64,000 nucleotides of DNA, from positions 43,319 to 107,318 of the forward strand of contig NZ_WHNZ01000071.1 in NCBI RefSeq assembly GCF_013141725.1, read 5' to 3'. The notes beneath the pieces were generated by a model. The model saw only the letters and a program-made list of their open reading frames with translations, made no database searches and had not been told where the DNA came from. Positions 16,867 to 26,497 of this stretch are shown one piece after another. This DNA comes from Paenibacillus planticolens (lineage in GTDB: Bacteria > Bacillota > Bacilli > Paenibacillales > NBRC-103111). Positions within the stretch are counted from its first letter, which is position 1. Every line of letters starts with the position of its first letter. The translations under genes were made by a program, and so were the position numbers.

Positions 16867-17739
16867 TCAACCTTTTACAGCGCCGACAAGCATCCCCGAA
16901 ATGAAATAACGCTGCAGCCACGGGTATACGAGCAGGATCGGCACTGTGGAGAACATGATGCTGGCAGCCTGCAAGCTTTGAGGGATCGGCGTCGAGGAAT
17001 TAAAGCCCTCCTGAGCGGAAGCATCGTTAGCCTGGCTGTTGATGACCATTTCGTAGAGCTTCAATTGGATAGGATACAAATGCTGATCATTGACGTAAAA
17101 TAAGGCATCCTGAAACATATTCCATCGATCCACCGCAGAGTAAAGTCCGATCGTCGCCAATATCGGCAGCGAAAGCGGAAGCACGATTTTCAACAAAAAT
17201 CTGAAATGCCCGCACCCGTCCATCCAAGCGGAATCTTCCAGTTCAGCCGGAAGCTGTGAAAAGTTGGTTTTCAAGATAATCAGCAGAAACGCATTGATCA
17301 AAATCGGTATAACTAAGGAGAATACCGTATTTAACATGTGAAGCTGCTTTATCAACAAATAATGCGGAATAATTCCCGGATTGAAAAACATCGTTATAAT
17401 AATCAACAAGAAGAAGATATGCTTCCCTTTAAAATCCCTTCTGCTTAACGGATAAGCAGCCATAACGGTCACGATCATCGTTACAAGCGTATATCCGGCA
17501 ACGAGCAGGATCGTAAACAGAAGCGAACGCAGCATGGCTAAGTCTCCAAGCACCGACTTATAGGCGCCCCAGTTCCATTCAACCGGCCAGAGGGTGACTT
17601 CACCAGACATAATCGGCCTGTTTCCGCTTAACGACAAAGCGAACATATGAATCATCGGCACGACACAAAACAAGCAGAATACACCGATTACAACGATAAT
17701 AGCAGCATCTACAAATCTATTCGTAGGACTTCGATACAT
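16867..17739 (-). CDS. ytcP: Carbohydrate ABC transporter permease, YtcP-like
   Basis: A 290-residue inner-membrane permease with six predicted transmembrane helices. The binding-protein-dependent transport signature runs from ELEDSAWMDGCGHFRFLLKI to the following prolines near residues 175-200, and contacts the ATPase. It starts 12 bases after the LplB-type permease stop, consistent with a coupled pair. A 77-base gap follows before the binding-protein gene. Confidence 0.88.
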   Translation of the reverse strand: MYRSPTNRFVDAAIIVVIGVFCLFCVVPMIHMFALSLSGNRPIMSGEVTLWPVEWNWGAYKSVLGDLAMLRSLLFTILLVAGYTLVTMIVTVMAAYPLSRRDFKGKHIFFLLIIITMFFNPGIIPHYLLIKQLHMLNTVFSLVIPILINAFLLIILKTNFSQLPAELEDSAWMDGCGHFRFLLKIVLPLSLPILATIGLYSAVDRWNMFQDALFYVNDQHLYPIQLKLYEMVINSQANDASAQEGFNSSTPIPQSLQAASIMFSTVPILLVYPWLQRYFISGMLVGAVKG

Positions 17740-17750
17740 ATATTCACCCC

Positions 17751-18695
17751 CTAGAAAATCCCCTGATTATTAACTCTTCTCGATATGAATTCAGCTGACA
17801 AGAGTAAAATGAGGCCGACAACCGACTGAAACAAACCGACAGCCGTAGCAAGCGCGAATCTCGCTGATTGAATCCCCACCGTGTAGACATACGTACTAAT
17901 GACTTCTGAAACTTCCTTGACATACCCATTCTGCAGAACATAGGGCTGTTCAAAGCTGATATTCGCCATATTGCCGATCTGTAAAATGAACAGAACAATA
18001 ATTGTCGGCTTGATGCCCGGCAATGTAATATGCCAGATCTTTCGCATACGGGAAGCACCGTCCACTTCGGCAGCTTCATATAATTCCTTATTAATTCCTG
18101 TGAGCGCCGCCAAATACAGAATCGTTCCCCATCCCGCATGGTGCCACAAACCGGTTCCTACATAAGTGGAGACCCAGTATATCGGTTTTTCCAGAAACGG
18201 AATCGGCTGGCCGCCGATCGACTTGATCATTTCGTTAATCGTGCCGGTATTGGTGGAAAGCAGCTCGATGGCCATGCCGCCGACGATTACCCAGGAAATA
18301 AAGTGAGGCAGGTACATCAACGTTTGGCTTACCCGCTTGAACCAGCTAATTCGGATTTCATTCAACATGATAGCCAAAATAATGGGAACCGGGAATGTAA
18401 GCAATCCCAAAACATTTAAGAGCAGCGTGTTGCGGAACGCCCGATAAAATTGAGGCAGCGAGAAAACTTCTCTAAAGACGTCTAATCCTACCCAATCACT
18501 GCCCCATACGCCTTTGAAGATGTTATAGTCCTTAAACGCAACTGCAACTCCCGCCATCGGAATATACTTAAAAATAATGAAGTAGGCCATCGGTACAATC
18601 ATCAGGACATATAGCTGCCACTGGCGTCGAAAAAAAGACAAACGTCTTCGTTTAACTGCCACTGAGGATGTAGTCCGACTAATTTCAATTTGCAT
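17751..18695 (-). CDS. lplB: Carbohydrate ABC transporter permease, LplB-like
   Basis: A 314-residue permease with six predicted transmembrane helices and the EAA-type loop YEAAEVDGASRMRKIWHI near residues 210-228. The N-terminus is basic and extended, as in the LplB family. It is the first gene of the operon, 200 bases downstream of an operator-bearing promoter. A cre-like site lies between promoter and start. It pairs with the YtcP-like permease for uptake of an oligosaccharide bound by the LplA-like lipoprotein. Confidence 0.88.
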   Translation of the reverse strand: MQIEISRTTSSVAVKRRRLSFFRRQWQLYVLMIVPMAYFIIFKYIPMAGVAVAFKDYNIFKGVWGSDWVGLDVFREVFSLPQFYRAFRNTLLLNVLGLLTFPVPIILAIMLNEIRISWFKRVSQTLMYLPHFISWVIVGGMAIELLSTNTGTINEMIKSIGGQPIPFLEKPIYWVSTYVGTGLWHHAGWGTILYLAALTGINKELYEAAEVDGASRMRKIWHITLPGIKPTIIVLFILQIGNMANISFEQPYVLQNGYVKEVSEVISTYVYTVGIQSARFALATAVGLFQSVVGLILLLSAEFISRRVNNQGIF

Positions 18696-18746
18696 AAGCG
18701 TTCATCCTTTCAATGAGATTAATGAATGAGAAACCCTATATCAAAA

Positions 18747-18760
18747 TTGAAACGCTTACA
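18747..18760. promoter_or_regulatory. cre-like CcpA site upstream of the importer operon
   Basis: TTGAAACGCTTACA matches 12 of 14 positions of the Bacillus cre consensus TGWAARCGYTWNCA. It lies between the promoter and the LplB start, where CcpA would act as a roadblock. Confidence 0.4.
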
Positions 18761-18894
18761 TAACTTTGACTAACCATTGCTCTTTTGCGACTTAGTCTCA
18801 TTAGCAGCATCTTCAAGTATTGATTGCATATTCAGATGAAGGCGATCTAACCGATACCACTGATATTCCTGGCCCCACTAAACTTATTGATCTA

Positions 18895-18918
18895 ATTAGT
18901 CTAACTAGTATTACTAGT
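18895..18918. promoter_or_regulatory. Operator B at the importer operon promoter (three 9-bp-phased half-sites)
   Basis: ACTAGTATTACTAGT (18904-18918) begins 14 bases after the -10 box on the minus strand. A third half-site, ATTAGT (18895-18900), follows in the same nine-base phase. The design matches operators A, C and D. Confidence 0.75.
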
Positions 18919-18932
18919 CTTCCAATAACTTC

Positions 18933-18962
18933 ATTATAATTCAGCCTTGTAACCGATTGCAA
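18933..18962 (-). promoter_or_regulatory. Sigma-A-type promoter of the importer operon
   Basis: The -35 box TTGCAA (18957-18962) and -10 box TATAAT (18933-18938) are separated by 18 bases on the minus strand, about 240 bases before the LplB start. Confidence 0.65.
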
Positions 18963-19092
18963 CACCTTTTTTTCAAAAATATCCCACGACACAACAAGGA
19001 TAAACGACTTCGTCGTCCTTTTAGGACGCGCGCGTTTGTCAAGGTAGATGCGACGCAAAAGTATAAAACTTATACTTTCTTATCTACGGATA

Positions 19093-19139
19093 AAAACAGA
19101 GAAAGACAGCTGCCTGTCTCCCTCTGTCCTACTTTCTCT
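19093..19139 (-). terminator. Terminator of the CE15 esterase gene
   Basis: An outer stem AGAGAAAG/CTTTCTCT encloses an inner AGACAG-GCAG-CTGTCT hairpin, and the minus strand then reads GTTTTTATC. It starts six bases after the stop codon. Confidence 0.7.
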
Positions 19140-19144
19140 TTTTT

Positions 19145-22100
19145 TTACCAATTGAAAATCAACATGGCTAATTGGGCTAAATCTTCGATATCGATTTTGC
19201 CGTCTCCATTGAGGTCTAAGCTCGCGACCGAACTCCAGTCCGGATCTGCCGATGTTTTGCCATATGCTTTAACCATGATCGCCAAATCGCCGATGCTTAC
19301 TTTATTATCATTGTTGATATCGCCCGGTATCGATACAATGACCAAGCTGCGGAACAATTGCAGCGCCTGAGCCAAGGCAGATTTCGCCTGATCTATTTCC
19401 TGCTGCGTCGCTGACGTATCATTAGCAACTTGCGCGGCTGCGTCAATCGCCGTATTCAGTGCCGCTTTCGATCCTACAGGATATTGGCCTACAAGCCTGC
19501 CTTCGGTTGCATTCGCATAAACGCCTTGTGCTTCCGCAATCAGTTGGGTCAGATCCTGCTTCTCGATAATGGCAATGTGAATACGATGCGAAGTTCCCGC
19601 AACATCATGTTCAACTCCATCACGGCCAGCCATCACGACATTGGAAATGTTCACATTGGCATCCCCGGATGCTGCATCCGATTTGGCTTTGAATTGCAGC
19701 TTCAAGAGAGCTCCATTCGGATTTGCCTGGAGATTACCGAAAAACACATTAATGAAGCGGATTTTGCCAGGCTCAATCACTTTATAATCGACCACTTGAA
19801 AATCCTTATTGAGCGAGGCAGGAGCAACGAATTCCAGCTTATACGTATCGAAGGTTACGGTCATATCTTGGGCAAGCGAATCCTGGCTGTATTCGTTCAA
19901 CCCAAAGGTCAAATCAAACACATTGCCAGCCGAAGCGCTGTCAGGTCCTGTCAGGCTCGTTGCATTTATTACTTTCATATCAAAAACATAAGGCTGGACA
20001 TTGACGTTGCCCGCTGCGTCTTTCAGCTGGGCAAGAATGAGTTTGCCGCCTGAAGCGACAGGCTTGTCAAACCCAATGGTGACCATGGTATTGTTCTCGC
20101 TCCAAGTGACGGTGTAGTCCTCGGCGAAGTTTGTGCCGAAACCGAAATTCTGCGGATCCATCGGATTCTCAAAGCCAATGGATACGCTCGTGGTGTCCGG
20201 CGTGATCACGGTGTTTTTGGGATTAAACGTAACCGCGCCAAGCTTGGTGGTCGGCCAAGGAAGCGATTCGGGTCTTACCCCGGTATCGGTATTTTTGTTC
20301 GGATATTGCGGCCAGTTGGGACTTGGGCCGATCTTGATGTTCGTAGACGGCCAGGACGGCGGCAATACGGACTTCGCTTTATTTAAATCATACGAAAATT
20401 GGAAATTAAAGCCTGGCAACGATTCAAGTTTTACGTCCTCCAAACGAACAACCCTGTTCGTGCCTGCCGTATAAGTGACCGGGAAGCCCGGGACTTCTTC
20501 TTGAAAGAAGGAGTGCTTGTTGGTGTTATCGGCATCAGCGCTCGAGTAGCCGGTGTTAATGGAAGCGCCGTATGTCAGTATCCAGCCGGGCTCCAACGCT
20601 TCGTTCACACTGGATGGAACCGGCACGTTGTTGGCGAAAATCTTAATAGCCTTCTGATCAATTTTGCTAGTAAAGCCGAAGACCCAACGTTGATCGCCAG
20701 TGTCATCGCCTGTAATGCTGGTGCGAAGAATCCCTGCGAGGTCATAGCTCTGGAGGTAGACTGACTTGTTATTCTTTGAACTGCCTACAGTCGAGAGCGC
20801 ATAGCGGCCTGCCTTGACCTTATCGGCGCTAAGTGTAAATGTCGCAACGCCGCCAACGACATCAGCCGTATAGGTGTCTGCTCCTGTGTTCAACTGGACC
20901 TTCGGAGCGTCGGAGTAAGCCTTGATCGTTGCCGGATAGTCCGCTGTCAGCATCTCGTTCGTCGTATAGAGCGAATAATTGCCCGGCTGAGACCAGCGAA
21001 TATACGAACTGTCTACTTCGTACGGATAAACGGACATGCTCCACACTCCGTTATAGGTTGCAGCAGGATGAAGCGGCGGGTTCACGTTAACGCCGAGCGT
21101 ATCGGGCCCTTCGACCTTGAGCGGATCGCCATACTTTCCGCCGTGGAATTCACGGTCCATAACGGCGAGCATGTAGGCGTGGTCGCGATCTTGGAACGCA
21201 TGCGCGCCGTCATGAACGCGGACAGCGATGTTATCGCCAACGCCGAGAAGCTCGTAAACCTCTTTGGCTGCGACAGTGGCAAGCACAGTACCCGGCGAAC
21301 TCAGCCAGTCAAAGCCCTCTCCGGTATAGGTGATAAGCGGACGAGGAGCAACCAGCGCAGCAAGTGCGTGCGAGTCAAAAGGAAGTCTGTCCAGATCATA
21401 GCGGAACTCCTCAGCCTTAACGTCCAGCCAATGAGCCTCAGCGGTACTGAGCAGGTTGGTCGGCTTTTCATTGCGGAAGAAGCTCCGGTTCATATTGGAG
21501 TTGCTGTAAGCGGCGTTGGGAGCACCGGTGCTGCTGTTAGGCACGTTATAGTTGTAAATACGGCCTTCGGAGGTATATCGCATAGACGCAATGCCTCCCT
21601 GGCCGGGATCGACAGGCACGACAATGCTGATGCGCTCATCGAACGCGCCGGCGATTGCAGCGGCCTTACCGTTGCGCGAAACCCCCGTGACAACCGAGCG
21701 GGTCGGATCGATCAGTCCTTGATACGCCCCGTTTTCCAGCGCGTCAATGGTCCGGGAAATTCCCCACGCCCAGCCCATCAGTGCGCCGGAATTGCCTTCG
21801 TATGTATCCTTGTTAAAAGGATAAAGCGTCGTATACAGGCCGCTTCGGGCAGCGCTGTCGCTGTAGATCGTGCCGGTAGGATTGTTCATCACTGCGTAAC
21901 CGCGACGCAGGAACGCGTTGCGCATGTTGGCGGACACGCCGCCGCCTACGCCGATAACGAAGGGGTAGGGAGGCGCGATGTTGGTTTCGCCGCTTTTCAG
22001 ATCGGCATCCGCCACTCCCGGTTTGTATGTCGGGACGTAAATGCCGGTTACGCTGTAGCTGCCGGATTTGTTATTGTCCGGGTTTTTAACGGTAACCGTG

Positions 22101-22474
22101 AGCGTTGCGTTATTCGTGCCTAAGTTGCCTGAATAGGTTACGTTCTCTTTCGGGGTCTTCATTTCATAGCCGTAGTAGTAGTATTGCAGCAGATCGGAGA
22201 GCTCCGTACGGCGCTGCGTCCATTCATTCTTAGTGGTCACATAGCCGTTCGTGCCCTTCTTGGGGTCAAGAAGCTTGAACAGGTCGGGCAGCCCTTCCGA
22301 GCTGGGCAGCTTGCTGATATCGGTGGGGAAATATTCGCGTCCCGCTGGCGGCTGGGCTTTAGACGGACCTTGATTGGACGGATAGTAATTATTTGTCGCA
22401 AAGGCGGCAGGTACCATTGAGAATAGCAGGGATACGCCCAGGACGGCGCTTAAGATTTTTTTCTTGGCTTTCAT
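19145..22474 (-). CDS. Secreted CE15-type glucuronoyl esterase with cohesin, helical linker and dockerin
   Basis: A 1109-residue secreted protein with a signal peptide ending near AFA (residue 26). The alpha/beta-hydrolase domain (about 45-450) has the CE15 motif GVSRNGKAA with nucleophile S266 and a likely catalytic H425 in GAHAF. CE15 enzymes cleave the ester between lignin alcohols and 4-O-methylglucuronate on xylan. The usual acid after the nucleophile reads D289 (VDPGQGG) where fungal enzymes have Glu. Residues about 470-835 are unassigned. A cohesin-like domain (about 840-970), a FIVAR-like helical linker (about 975-1048) and a type I dockerin with two calcium loops (about 1052-1109) complete it. 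An operator-bearing promoter and cre site lie upstream. Confidence 0.82.
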   Translation of the reverse strand: MKAKKKILSAVLGVSLLFSMVPAAFATNNYYPSNQGPSKAQPPAGREYFPTDISKLPSSEGLPDLFKLLDPKKGTNGYVTTKNEWTQRRTELSDLLQYYYYGYEMKTPKENVTYSGNLGTNNATLTVTVKNPDNNKSGSYSVTGIYVPTYKPGVADADLKSGETNIAPPYPFVIGVGGGVSANMRNAFLRRGYAVMNNPTGTIYSDSAARSGLYTTLYPFNKDTYEGNSGALMGWAWGISRTIDALENGAYQGLIDPTRSVVTGVSRNGKAAAIAGAFDERISIVVPVDPGQGGIASMRYTSEGRIYNYNVPNSSTGAPNAAYSNSNMNRSFFRNEKPTNLLSTAEAHWLDVKAEEFRYDLDRLPFDSHALAALVAPRPLITYTGEGFDWLSSPGTVLATVAAKEVYELLGVGDNIAVRVHDGAHAFQDRDHAYMLAVMDREFHGGKYGDPLKVEGPDTLGVNVNPPLHPAATYNGVWSMSVYPYEVDSSYIRWSQPGNYSLYTTNEMLTADYPATIKAYSDAPKVQLNTGADTYTADVVGGVATFTLSADKVKAGRYALSTVGSSKNNKSVYLQSYDLAGILRTSITGDDTGDQRWVFGFTSKIDQKAIKIFANNVPVPSSVNEALEPGWILTYGASINTGYSSADADNTNKHSFFQEEVPGFPVTYTAGTNRVVRLEDVKLESLPGFNFQFSYDLNKAKSVLPPSWPSTNIKIGPSPNWPQYPNKNTDTGVRPESLPWPTTKLGAVTFNPKNTVITPDTTSVSIGFENPMDPQNFGFGTNFAEDYTVTWSENNTMVTIGFDKPVASGGKLILAQLKDAAGNVNVQPYVFDMKVINATSLTGPDSASAGNVFDLTFGLNEYSQDSLAQDMTVTFDTYKLEFVAPASLNKDFQVVDYKVIEPGKIRFINVFFGNLQANPNGALLKLQFKAKSDAASGDANVNISNVVMAGRDGVEHDVAGTSHRIHIAIIEKQDLTQLIAEAQGVYANATEGRLVGQYPVGSKAALNTAIDAAAQVANDTSATQQEIDQAKSALAQALQLFRSLVIVSIPGDINNDNKVSIGDLAIMVKAYGKTSADPDWSSVASLDLNGDGKIDIEDLAQLAMLIFNW
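19148..19955. repeat. Duplicated 3' tail-coding segment, copy 1
   Basis: The roughly 800 bases encoding cohesin, linker and dockerin of the esterase are nearly identical, by eye well over 90 percent, to 22862-23675 in the xylanase gene. Identity stops abruptly at the start of the cohesin domain. This indicates recent duplication or gene conversion. Confidence 0.85.
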
Positions 22475-22564
22475 GCAGCTTCCTCCTAATTTGAATTATG
22501 CATTTCTTAGGTAGGCGGATATGCACGCATATCGGTCATGGTAGGCATGAGGGTCGACCAAAAA

Positions 22565-22578
22565 TGAAATCGCTTCCA
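22565..22578. promoter_or_regulatory. cre site (CcpA) upstream of the CE15 esterase gene
   Basis: TGAAATCGCTTCCA matches 13 of 14 positions of the cre consensus. It lies 91 bases before the start codon and downstream of the promoter, which suits carbon catabolite repression. Confidence 0.6.
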
Positions 22579-22681
22579 TTTTCAAGAGGAATGAAACATG
22601 TGACATTCGGACTGACCCAAAAAAGTGATGACCTCCTTCCTCCCGTAATTGACGACTAACATTTCAAGGATTTCTTATATT

Positions 22682-22705
22682 ACTAGTAATACTAGTAATA
22701 CTTTA
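22682..22705. promoter_or_regulatory. Operator C at the CE15 esterase promoter
   Basis: ACTAGTAATACTAGT (22682-22696) is followed by the phased half-site ACTTTA (22700-22705). It begins 14 bases after the -10 box when counted to the two full half-sites. Confidence 0.78.
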
Positions 22706-22710
22706 AATTG

Positions 22711-22739
22711 ATTATAAATGAAACGTAAAGCAATTTCAA
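22711..22739 (-). promoter_or_regulatory. Sigma-A-type promoter of the CE15 esterase gene
   Basis: The -35 box TTGAAA (22734-22739) and -10 box TATAAT (22711-22716) are exactly 17 bases apart on the minus strand. This leaves an untranslated leader of about 230 bases. Confidence 0.78.
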
Positions 22740-22801
22740 TCATCTTCCAGCGATTCTGAAAAAATACTTTATTTCTTGCTTCAACGACACAATCTCCCTA
22801 T

Positions 22802-22843
22802 AAAAAAAGCAGTCCTGTTAAATGCAACAACAGAACTGCTTTT
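22802..22843 (-). terminator. Terminator of the GH30 xylanase gene
   Basis: AAAAGCAGTTCTGTT pairs with AACAGGACTGCTTTT (one mismatch, nine-base loop), and the minus strand continues with more T residues. It starts 15 bases after the stop codon. Confidence 0.85.
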
Positions 22844-22858
22844 GATGGTTTGAAGGTT

Positions 22859-25800
22859 TTACCAGTTGAGAATCAATGAAGCCATTTGGGCTAAATCTAC
22901 GATATCGATGATGCCGTCTCCATTGAAGTCTAAGCTCGCGACCGAACTCCAGTCCGGATCTGCCGACGTTTTGCCGTATGCTTTGGCCATGATCGCCAAA
23001 TCACCGATGCTTACTTTATTATCATTGTTGATATCGCCCGGTATCGATACAATGACCAAGCTGCGGAACAATTGCAGCGCTTGAGCCAAGGCAGATTTCG
23101 CCTGATCTATATCATGCTGCGTCGCTGACGTGTCATTAGCAACTTGCGTGGCTGCGTCAATCGCCAAATTCAGTGCAGCTTTCGATCCTGCAGGATATTG
23201 GCCCACAAGCCTGCCTTCGGTTGCATTCGCATAAACGCCTTGTGCTTCCGCAATCAGTTGGGTCAGATCCTGTTTTTCGATAGTGGAAATGTGAATACGA
23301 TGCGAAGTTCCCGCAATTTCATGTTCAACTCCATCATGGCCAGCCATCACGACATTGGAAATCGTCACATCGGCATCCCCGGATGCTGCATCCGATTTGG
23401 CTTTGAATTGCAGCTTCAAGAGAGCTCCATTCGAATTTGCCTGCAGATCGCCGAAAAACACATTAATGAAGCGGATTTTGCCAGGCTCAATCACTTTATA
23501 ATCGACCACTTGAAAATCCTTATTGAGCGAGGCAGGAGCAACGAATTCCAGCTTATTCGCATCGAAACTTACCGTCATATCTTGAGCAAGCGTATCCCGG
23601 CTGTATTCCTTCAACCCGAAGGTCAGGTCAAACACATTGCCGGTTGAAACCTGCTCCGGCCCTGTCAGGCTGATTGGATCGGAACTGCCGGATGATGCCG
23701 TAACGGTCACAGAGGCGGTTGCTTTCAGCGTGGTTCCCTGCACCGTACCCGTTACGGTAAAACTTCCTTCGTTTGCGTAACTGGAAGGGTCAACAAAATG
23801 CCAGATGACAGGTAGTTCCGGCTGGGCACCTGAACTATAGACGGCTGTTACAACGGTGGGCAGAAGAGGTGCTGTCCCTACCTTTGTAACGATGTCAACA
23901 GGGCGAATAGACAGTACATTGTCGGTGTATGGAACCAAAGAAGCTTCGTCTACATATAAAGTATCCGTCCCTGAGTCCGTATATACGATCTTCAGTTTCT
24001 CAAATTCCATGTTTGGCTTTTCAAAGGTAAATACGGTATCGACTTGCGACCAAACCATCGCTTTCAGATTGCTTCTCTCGGCAACCGTTTTGGTATACAC
24101 CACATTTCCTGCTGCATCAAGAGCAATCAAGTTGATTTTCCCCGTCACTCCTTCTTTTGCAGGCATAAAGAAGCCATTAACTTTATACTTCGCGTTAGCA
24201 ATTACCTTATTCGTTACAACTTGGGCGATGCCGTTCGCCGCTTCCTGTCGATTCGTAATCATAACCGAATAAGCCGTTGTCGAGGAGGACGCTGTCGGAG
24301 GAGCGGAATAGTTCTGGTTCGTTGTTCGATCGAACGTTGTGCCTGCTGGGCCATACGCTCTTTCCCATGCTGCTGCCGGCGCATCTTCAAAACTTCCATT
24401 CGTCAAAATGCTTCCGGAAGGAAGTACGGTTTGGTCAAACTCAAAACGGTCGATATGGAACAACTTCGATCCATTTCCGTGAAACACCATGTAAACATCG
24501 TGATAACCGTTGGCCGCATTGTCTCCCGTATCGATCTGGGTCGGATAGGACGCATAGGCGTCGCCATTGTTTTTGCCCGGAATGTTGAATGTGCCCACCA
24601 CTTTGCCCGCAGCCGGATCATCGATCCGCACTTCGATGAATCCGCCGTCTATGGAGGCAGCTACAGCATTCATGCTGAGCACATGCCGCCTGACAATACC
24701 GCCGTTGGCGGAGCCATCAGCAAAGTTGACATTGGCAAATTTAATATAGCTGCCGTTCGAGACGCCGGATAAAGCTTCATTGGCACCGCCCGGAATGATG
24801 GGGAACGTTCCGGATGCCCCGTCATTGTCTTCCGCTTCAAGGGTAGAGAAAATGTCCCTTTTAGTCGTCAGCCCCGGAAGATTATGATCATTGCGGGGAA
24901 CAAACGTGATGACGGAATTTGCCGGAATGTTTGCCTGGAAAGATCCGTCCGTAATGGCTATCGCATCAAGAAGCTTTTGGTTTTCACTGGCTGACGTGCG
25001 ATAACCGACAACGGAGGACGTACCTGCCGGAAAGTTGTCCAGTTTGAAGCTTACAGTTTGATTCTCTGTTCCGCTATTGACGGCTATGATAGCAAATTCG
25101 TTATTCTTAGGATTCTTATAAGCGGATACGTTCATCCCTTTCGCCGGGACCCGGGTAGCGTCAATCCGAATATCGCCGGGGTTGATAAAACGGGAGAAGT
25201 TGCCAAACGTATATAAACGTTTAAATACTCTGTACAAACCTGTAACGGTGGAGCCGTTTCCTTGGGGTGAACCCGTCGTAGCTAACCGAATCAGGTCCGA
25301 ACCGTCAGCGCCATTATTCCCGATCGGCCACCACCATTGAAACGAGTTGAACCCGGGATCGCTTGTAAACATGTTCGTTAGCAGGTTGGCCCATTGGACA
25401 CCGTCGGTTATCGTCTGATTCGCATAAGTTTGCGTATTGGCGGCGGCCGAGGAGTTTGCCGTGTTCTGTGTCATGAATTCCGTTTGCCATAATTTGAAGT
25501 TTCGCAAAAGATCCGGATAAACGCCGCCTGCGCCTGTAGAAGTAATCGGACCGTTATTGAAGTTTGAAGTCCCGTATAAGTGTGTCGAGAATACGCCTAC
25601 ATATTTGCTGGATGCCGGATCCTCGAGCATTGGGCGCCCCAAACTCAGCGAAGCGTTCAAATTCGTTCCCTCGGGAGCCACGATCACGGGAGGGGCCATG
25701 CCCAATTCCGCAAATTTGCCTCCATCGATAGCTTTCTGAAGCGTCGGTCCCAAATAATTTTGCATAAAATCTTTATATTCCGCTGCGGTTATGACAAATC

Positions 25801-26497
25801 CCGAGTAGGAAGCATGCGCCGCTTCCGACTCATTCGCCGGTCCGATATGCGTAATCCCAATACCGAATTCACGCTTATACCCAATTGCATATTGAACGAG
25901 GTAATCGGCGTAATCCTGATAGTTCTCCGCTTTCAATTTGGCACCGTTCTGACCCAGCACGCTGTTGTTCGTCTTCATCCAGTACGGAGGCGACCAAGCA
26001 TCGGCATAGAATGTCTTGACGCCATAATTCATCGCTTCCTTCATAATCCAAACTTGCGACTCGTCAAACTGCGCCTTACGGGACGCCCAGTCCGGCTGAT
26101 CCCAGACGAAGCCTTCGTTCTTCTCCGGCCAAATCGAGTCCGTTGGACCGTCATAGAAGCGATTGCCCCACTCCGCCTTTGTGGCAGCGTTTACAATTCC
26201 GCCGTCTCCAAGATTAACACGGACGATATCAAGCCCAATCCCTTTCTCATGGCTAAAAACCAAATCTAAGAGCTCACGACCCGCAACCGGGTCTTGCTCA
26301 TAAATTTGTTTGATGCCTGCGGCTTTATTAAAGGCAAAAGCACCTCCAAGCCCGTCCATCACTTGCTTCTCATTGTTCCAGTCAACCACACTTACCGCTG
26401 TTGCCCCTTTGGCCTCTGGCATAGGCAGCCAGCCTAAAACCAAGGAAAGGCATAAACTTAAACAAAGCGCTCCTCGGAGACTTGCTTTCAACAACAT
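22859..26497 (-). CDS. Secreted GH30-family xylanase with two carbohydrate-binding modules, cohesin, helical linker and dockerin
   Basis: A 1212-residue secreted enzyme. Signal peptide about 1-31. The GH30 (beta/alpha)8 domain with its side beta domain covers about 33-540, with acid/base E223 in GPANES and nucleophile E340 in WQTE. GH30 enzymes of Bacillales usually cut glucuronoxylan at methylglucuronate branches. Next come a CBM6/35-like module (about 550-695), a CBM4/22-like module (about 697-865, TNGSFEDAPAAAWE), a Big_4 Ig-like domain (about 866-945), then cohesin (about 950-1080), FIVAR-like linker (about 1082-1150) and type I dockerin (about 1153-1212). It has its own operator-bearing promoter. 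Substrate subtype within GH30 is not settled. Confidence 0.85.
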   Translation of the reverse strand: MLLKASLRGALCLSLCLSLVLGWLPMPEAKGATAVSVVDWNNEKQVMDGLGGAFAFNKAAGIKQIYEQDPVAGRELLDLVFSHEKGIGLDIVRVNLGDGGIVNAATKAEWGNRFYDGPTDSIWPEKNEGFVWDQPDWASRKAQFDESQVWIMKEAMNYGVKTFYADAWSPPYWMKTNNSVLGQNGAKLKAENYQDYADYLVQYAIGYKREFGIGITHIGPANESEAAHASYSGFVITAAEYKDFMQNYLGPTLQKAIDGGKFAELGMAPPVIVAPEGTNLNASLSLGRPMLEDPASSKYVGVFSTHLYGTSNFNNGPITSTGAGGVYPDLLRNFKLWQTEFMTQNTANSSAAANTQTYANQTITDGVQWANLLTNMFTSDPGFNSFQWWWPIGNNGADGSDLIRLATTGSPQGNGSTVTGLYRVFKRLYTFGNFSRFINPGDIRIDATRVPAKGMNVSAYKNPKNNEFAIIAVNSGTENQTVSFKLDNFPAGTSSVVGYRTSASENQKLLDAIAITDGSFQANIPANSVITFVPRNDHNLPGLTTKRDIFSTLEAEDNDGASGTFPIIPGGANEALSGVSNGSYIKFANVNFADGSANGGIVRRHVLSMNAVAASIDGGFIEVRIDDPAAGKVVGTFNIPGKNNGDAYASYPTQIDTGDNAANGYHDVYMVFHGNGSKLFHIDRFEFDQTVLPSGSILTNGSFEDAPAAAWERAYGPAGTTFDRTTNQNYSAPPTASSSTTAYSVMITNRQEAANGIAQVVTNKVIANAKYKVNGFFMPAKEGVTGKINLIALDAAGNVVYTKTVAERSNLKAMVWSQVDTVFTFEKPNMEFEKLKIVYTDSGTDTLYVDEASLVPYTDNVLSIRPVDIVTKVGTAPLLPTVVTAVYSSGAQPELPVIWHFVDPSSYANEGSFTVTGTVQGTTLKATASVTVTASSGSSDPISLTGPEQVSTGNVFDLTFGLKEYSRDTLAQDMTVSFDANKLEFVAPASLNKDFQVVDYKVIEPGKIRFINVFFGDLQANSNGALLKLQFKAKSDAASGDADVTISNVVMAGHDGVEHEIAGTSHRIHISTIEKQDLTQLIAEAQGVYANATEGRLVGQYPAGSKAALNLAIDAATQVANDTSATQHDIDQAKSALAQALQLFRSLVIVSIPGDINNDNKVSIGDLAIMAKAYGKTSADPDWSSVASLDFNGDGIIDIVDLAQMASLILNW
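22862..23675. repeat. Duplicated 3' tail-coding segment, copy 2
   Basis: The partner of 19148-19955, in the same orientation about 3.7 kb away. It encodes cohesin, linker and dockerin of the xylanase. The two copies could recombine and delete the esterase region between them. Confidence 0.85.

Noticed and set aside
21068..22123. 351-codon plus-strand ORF opposite the CE15 esterase
   Set aside because: Antisense shadow of a clearly coding frame with signal peptide and catalytic motifs; low-quality composition and no ribosome binding site.
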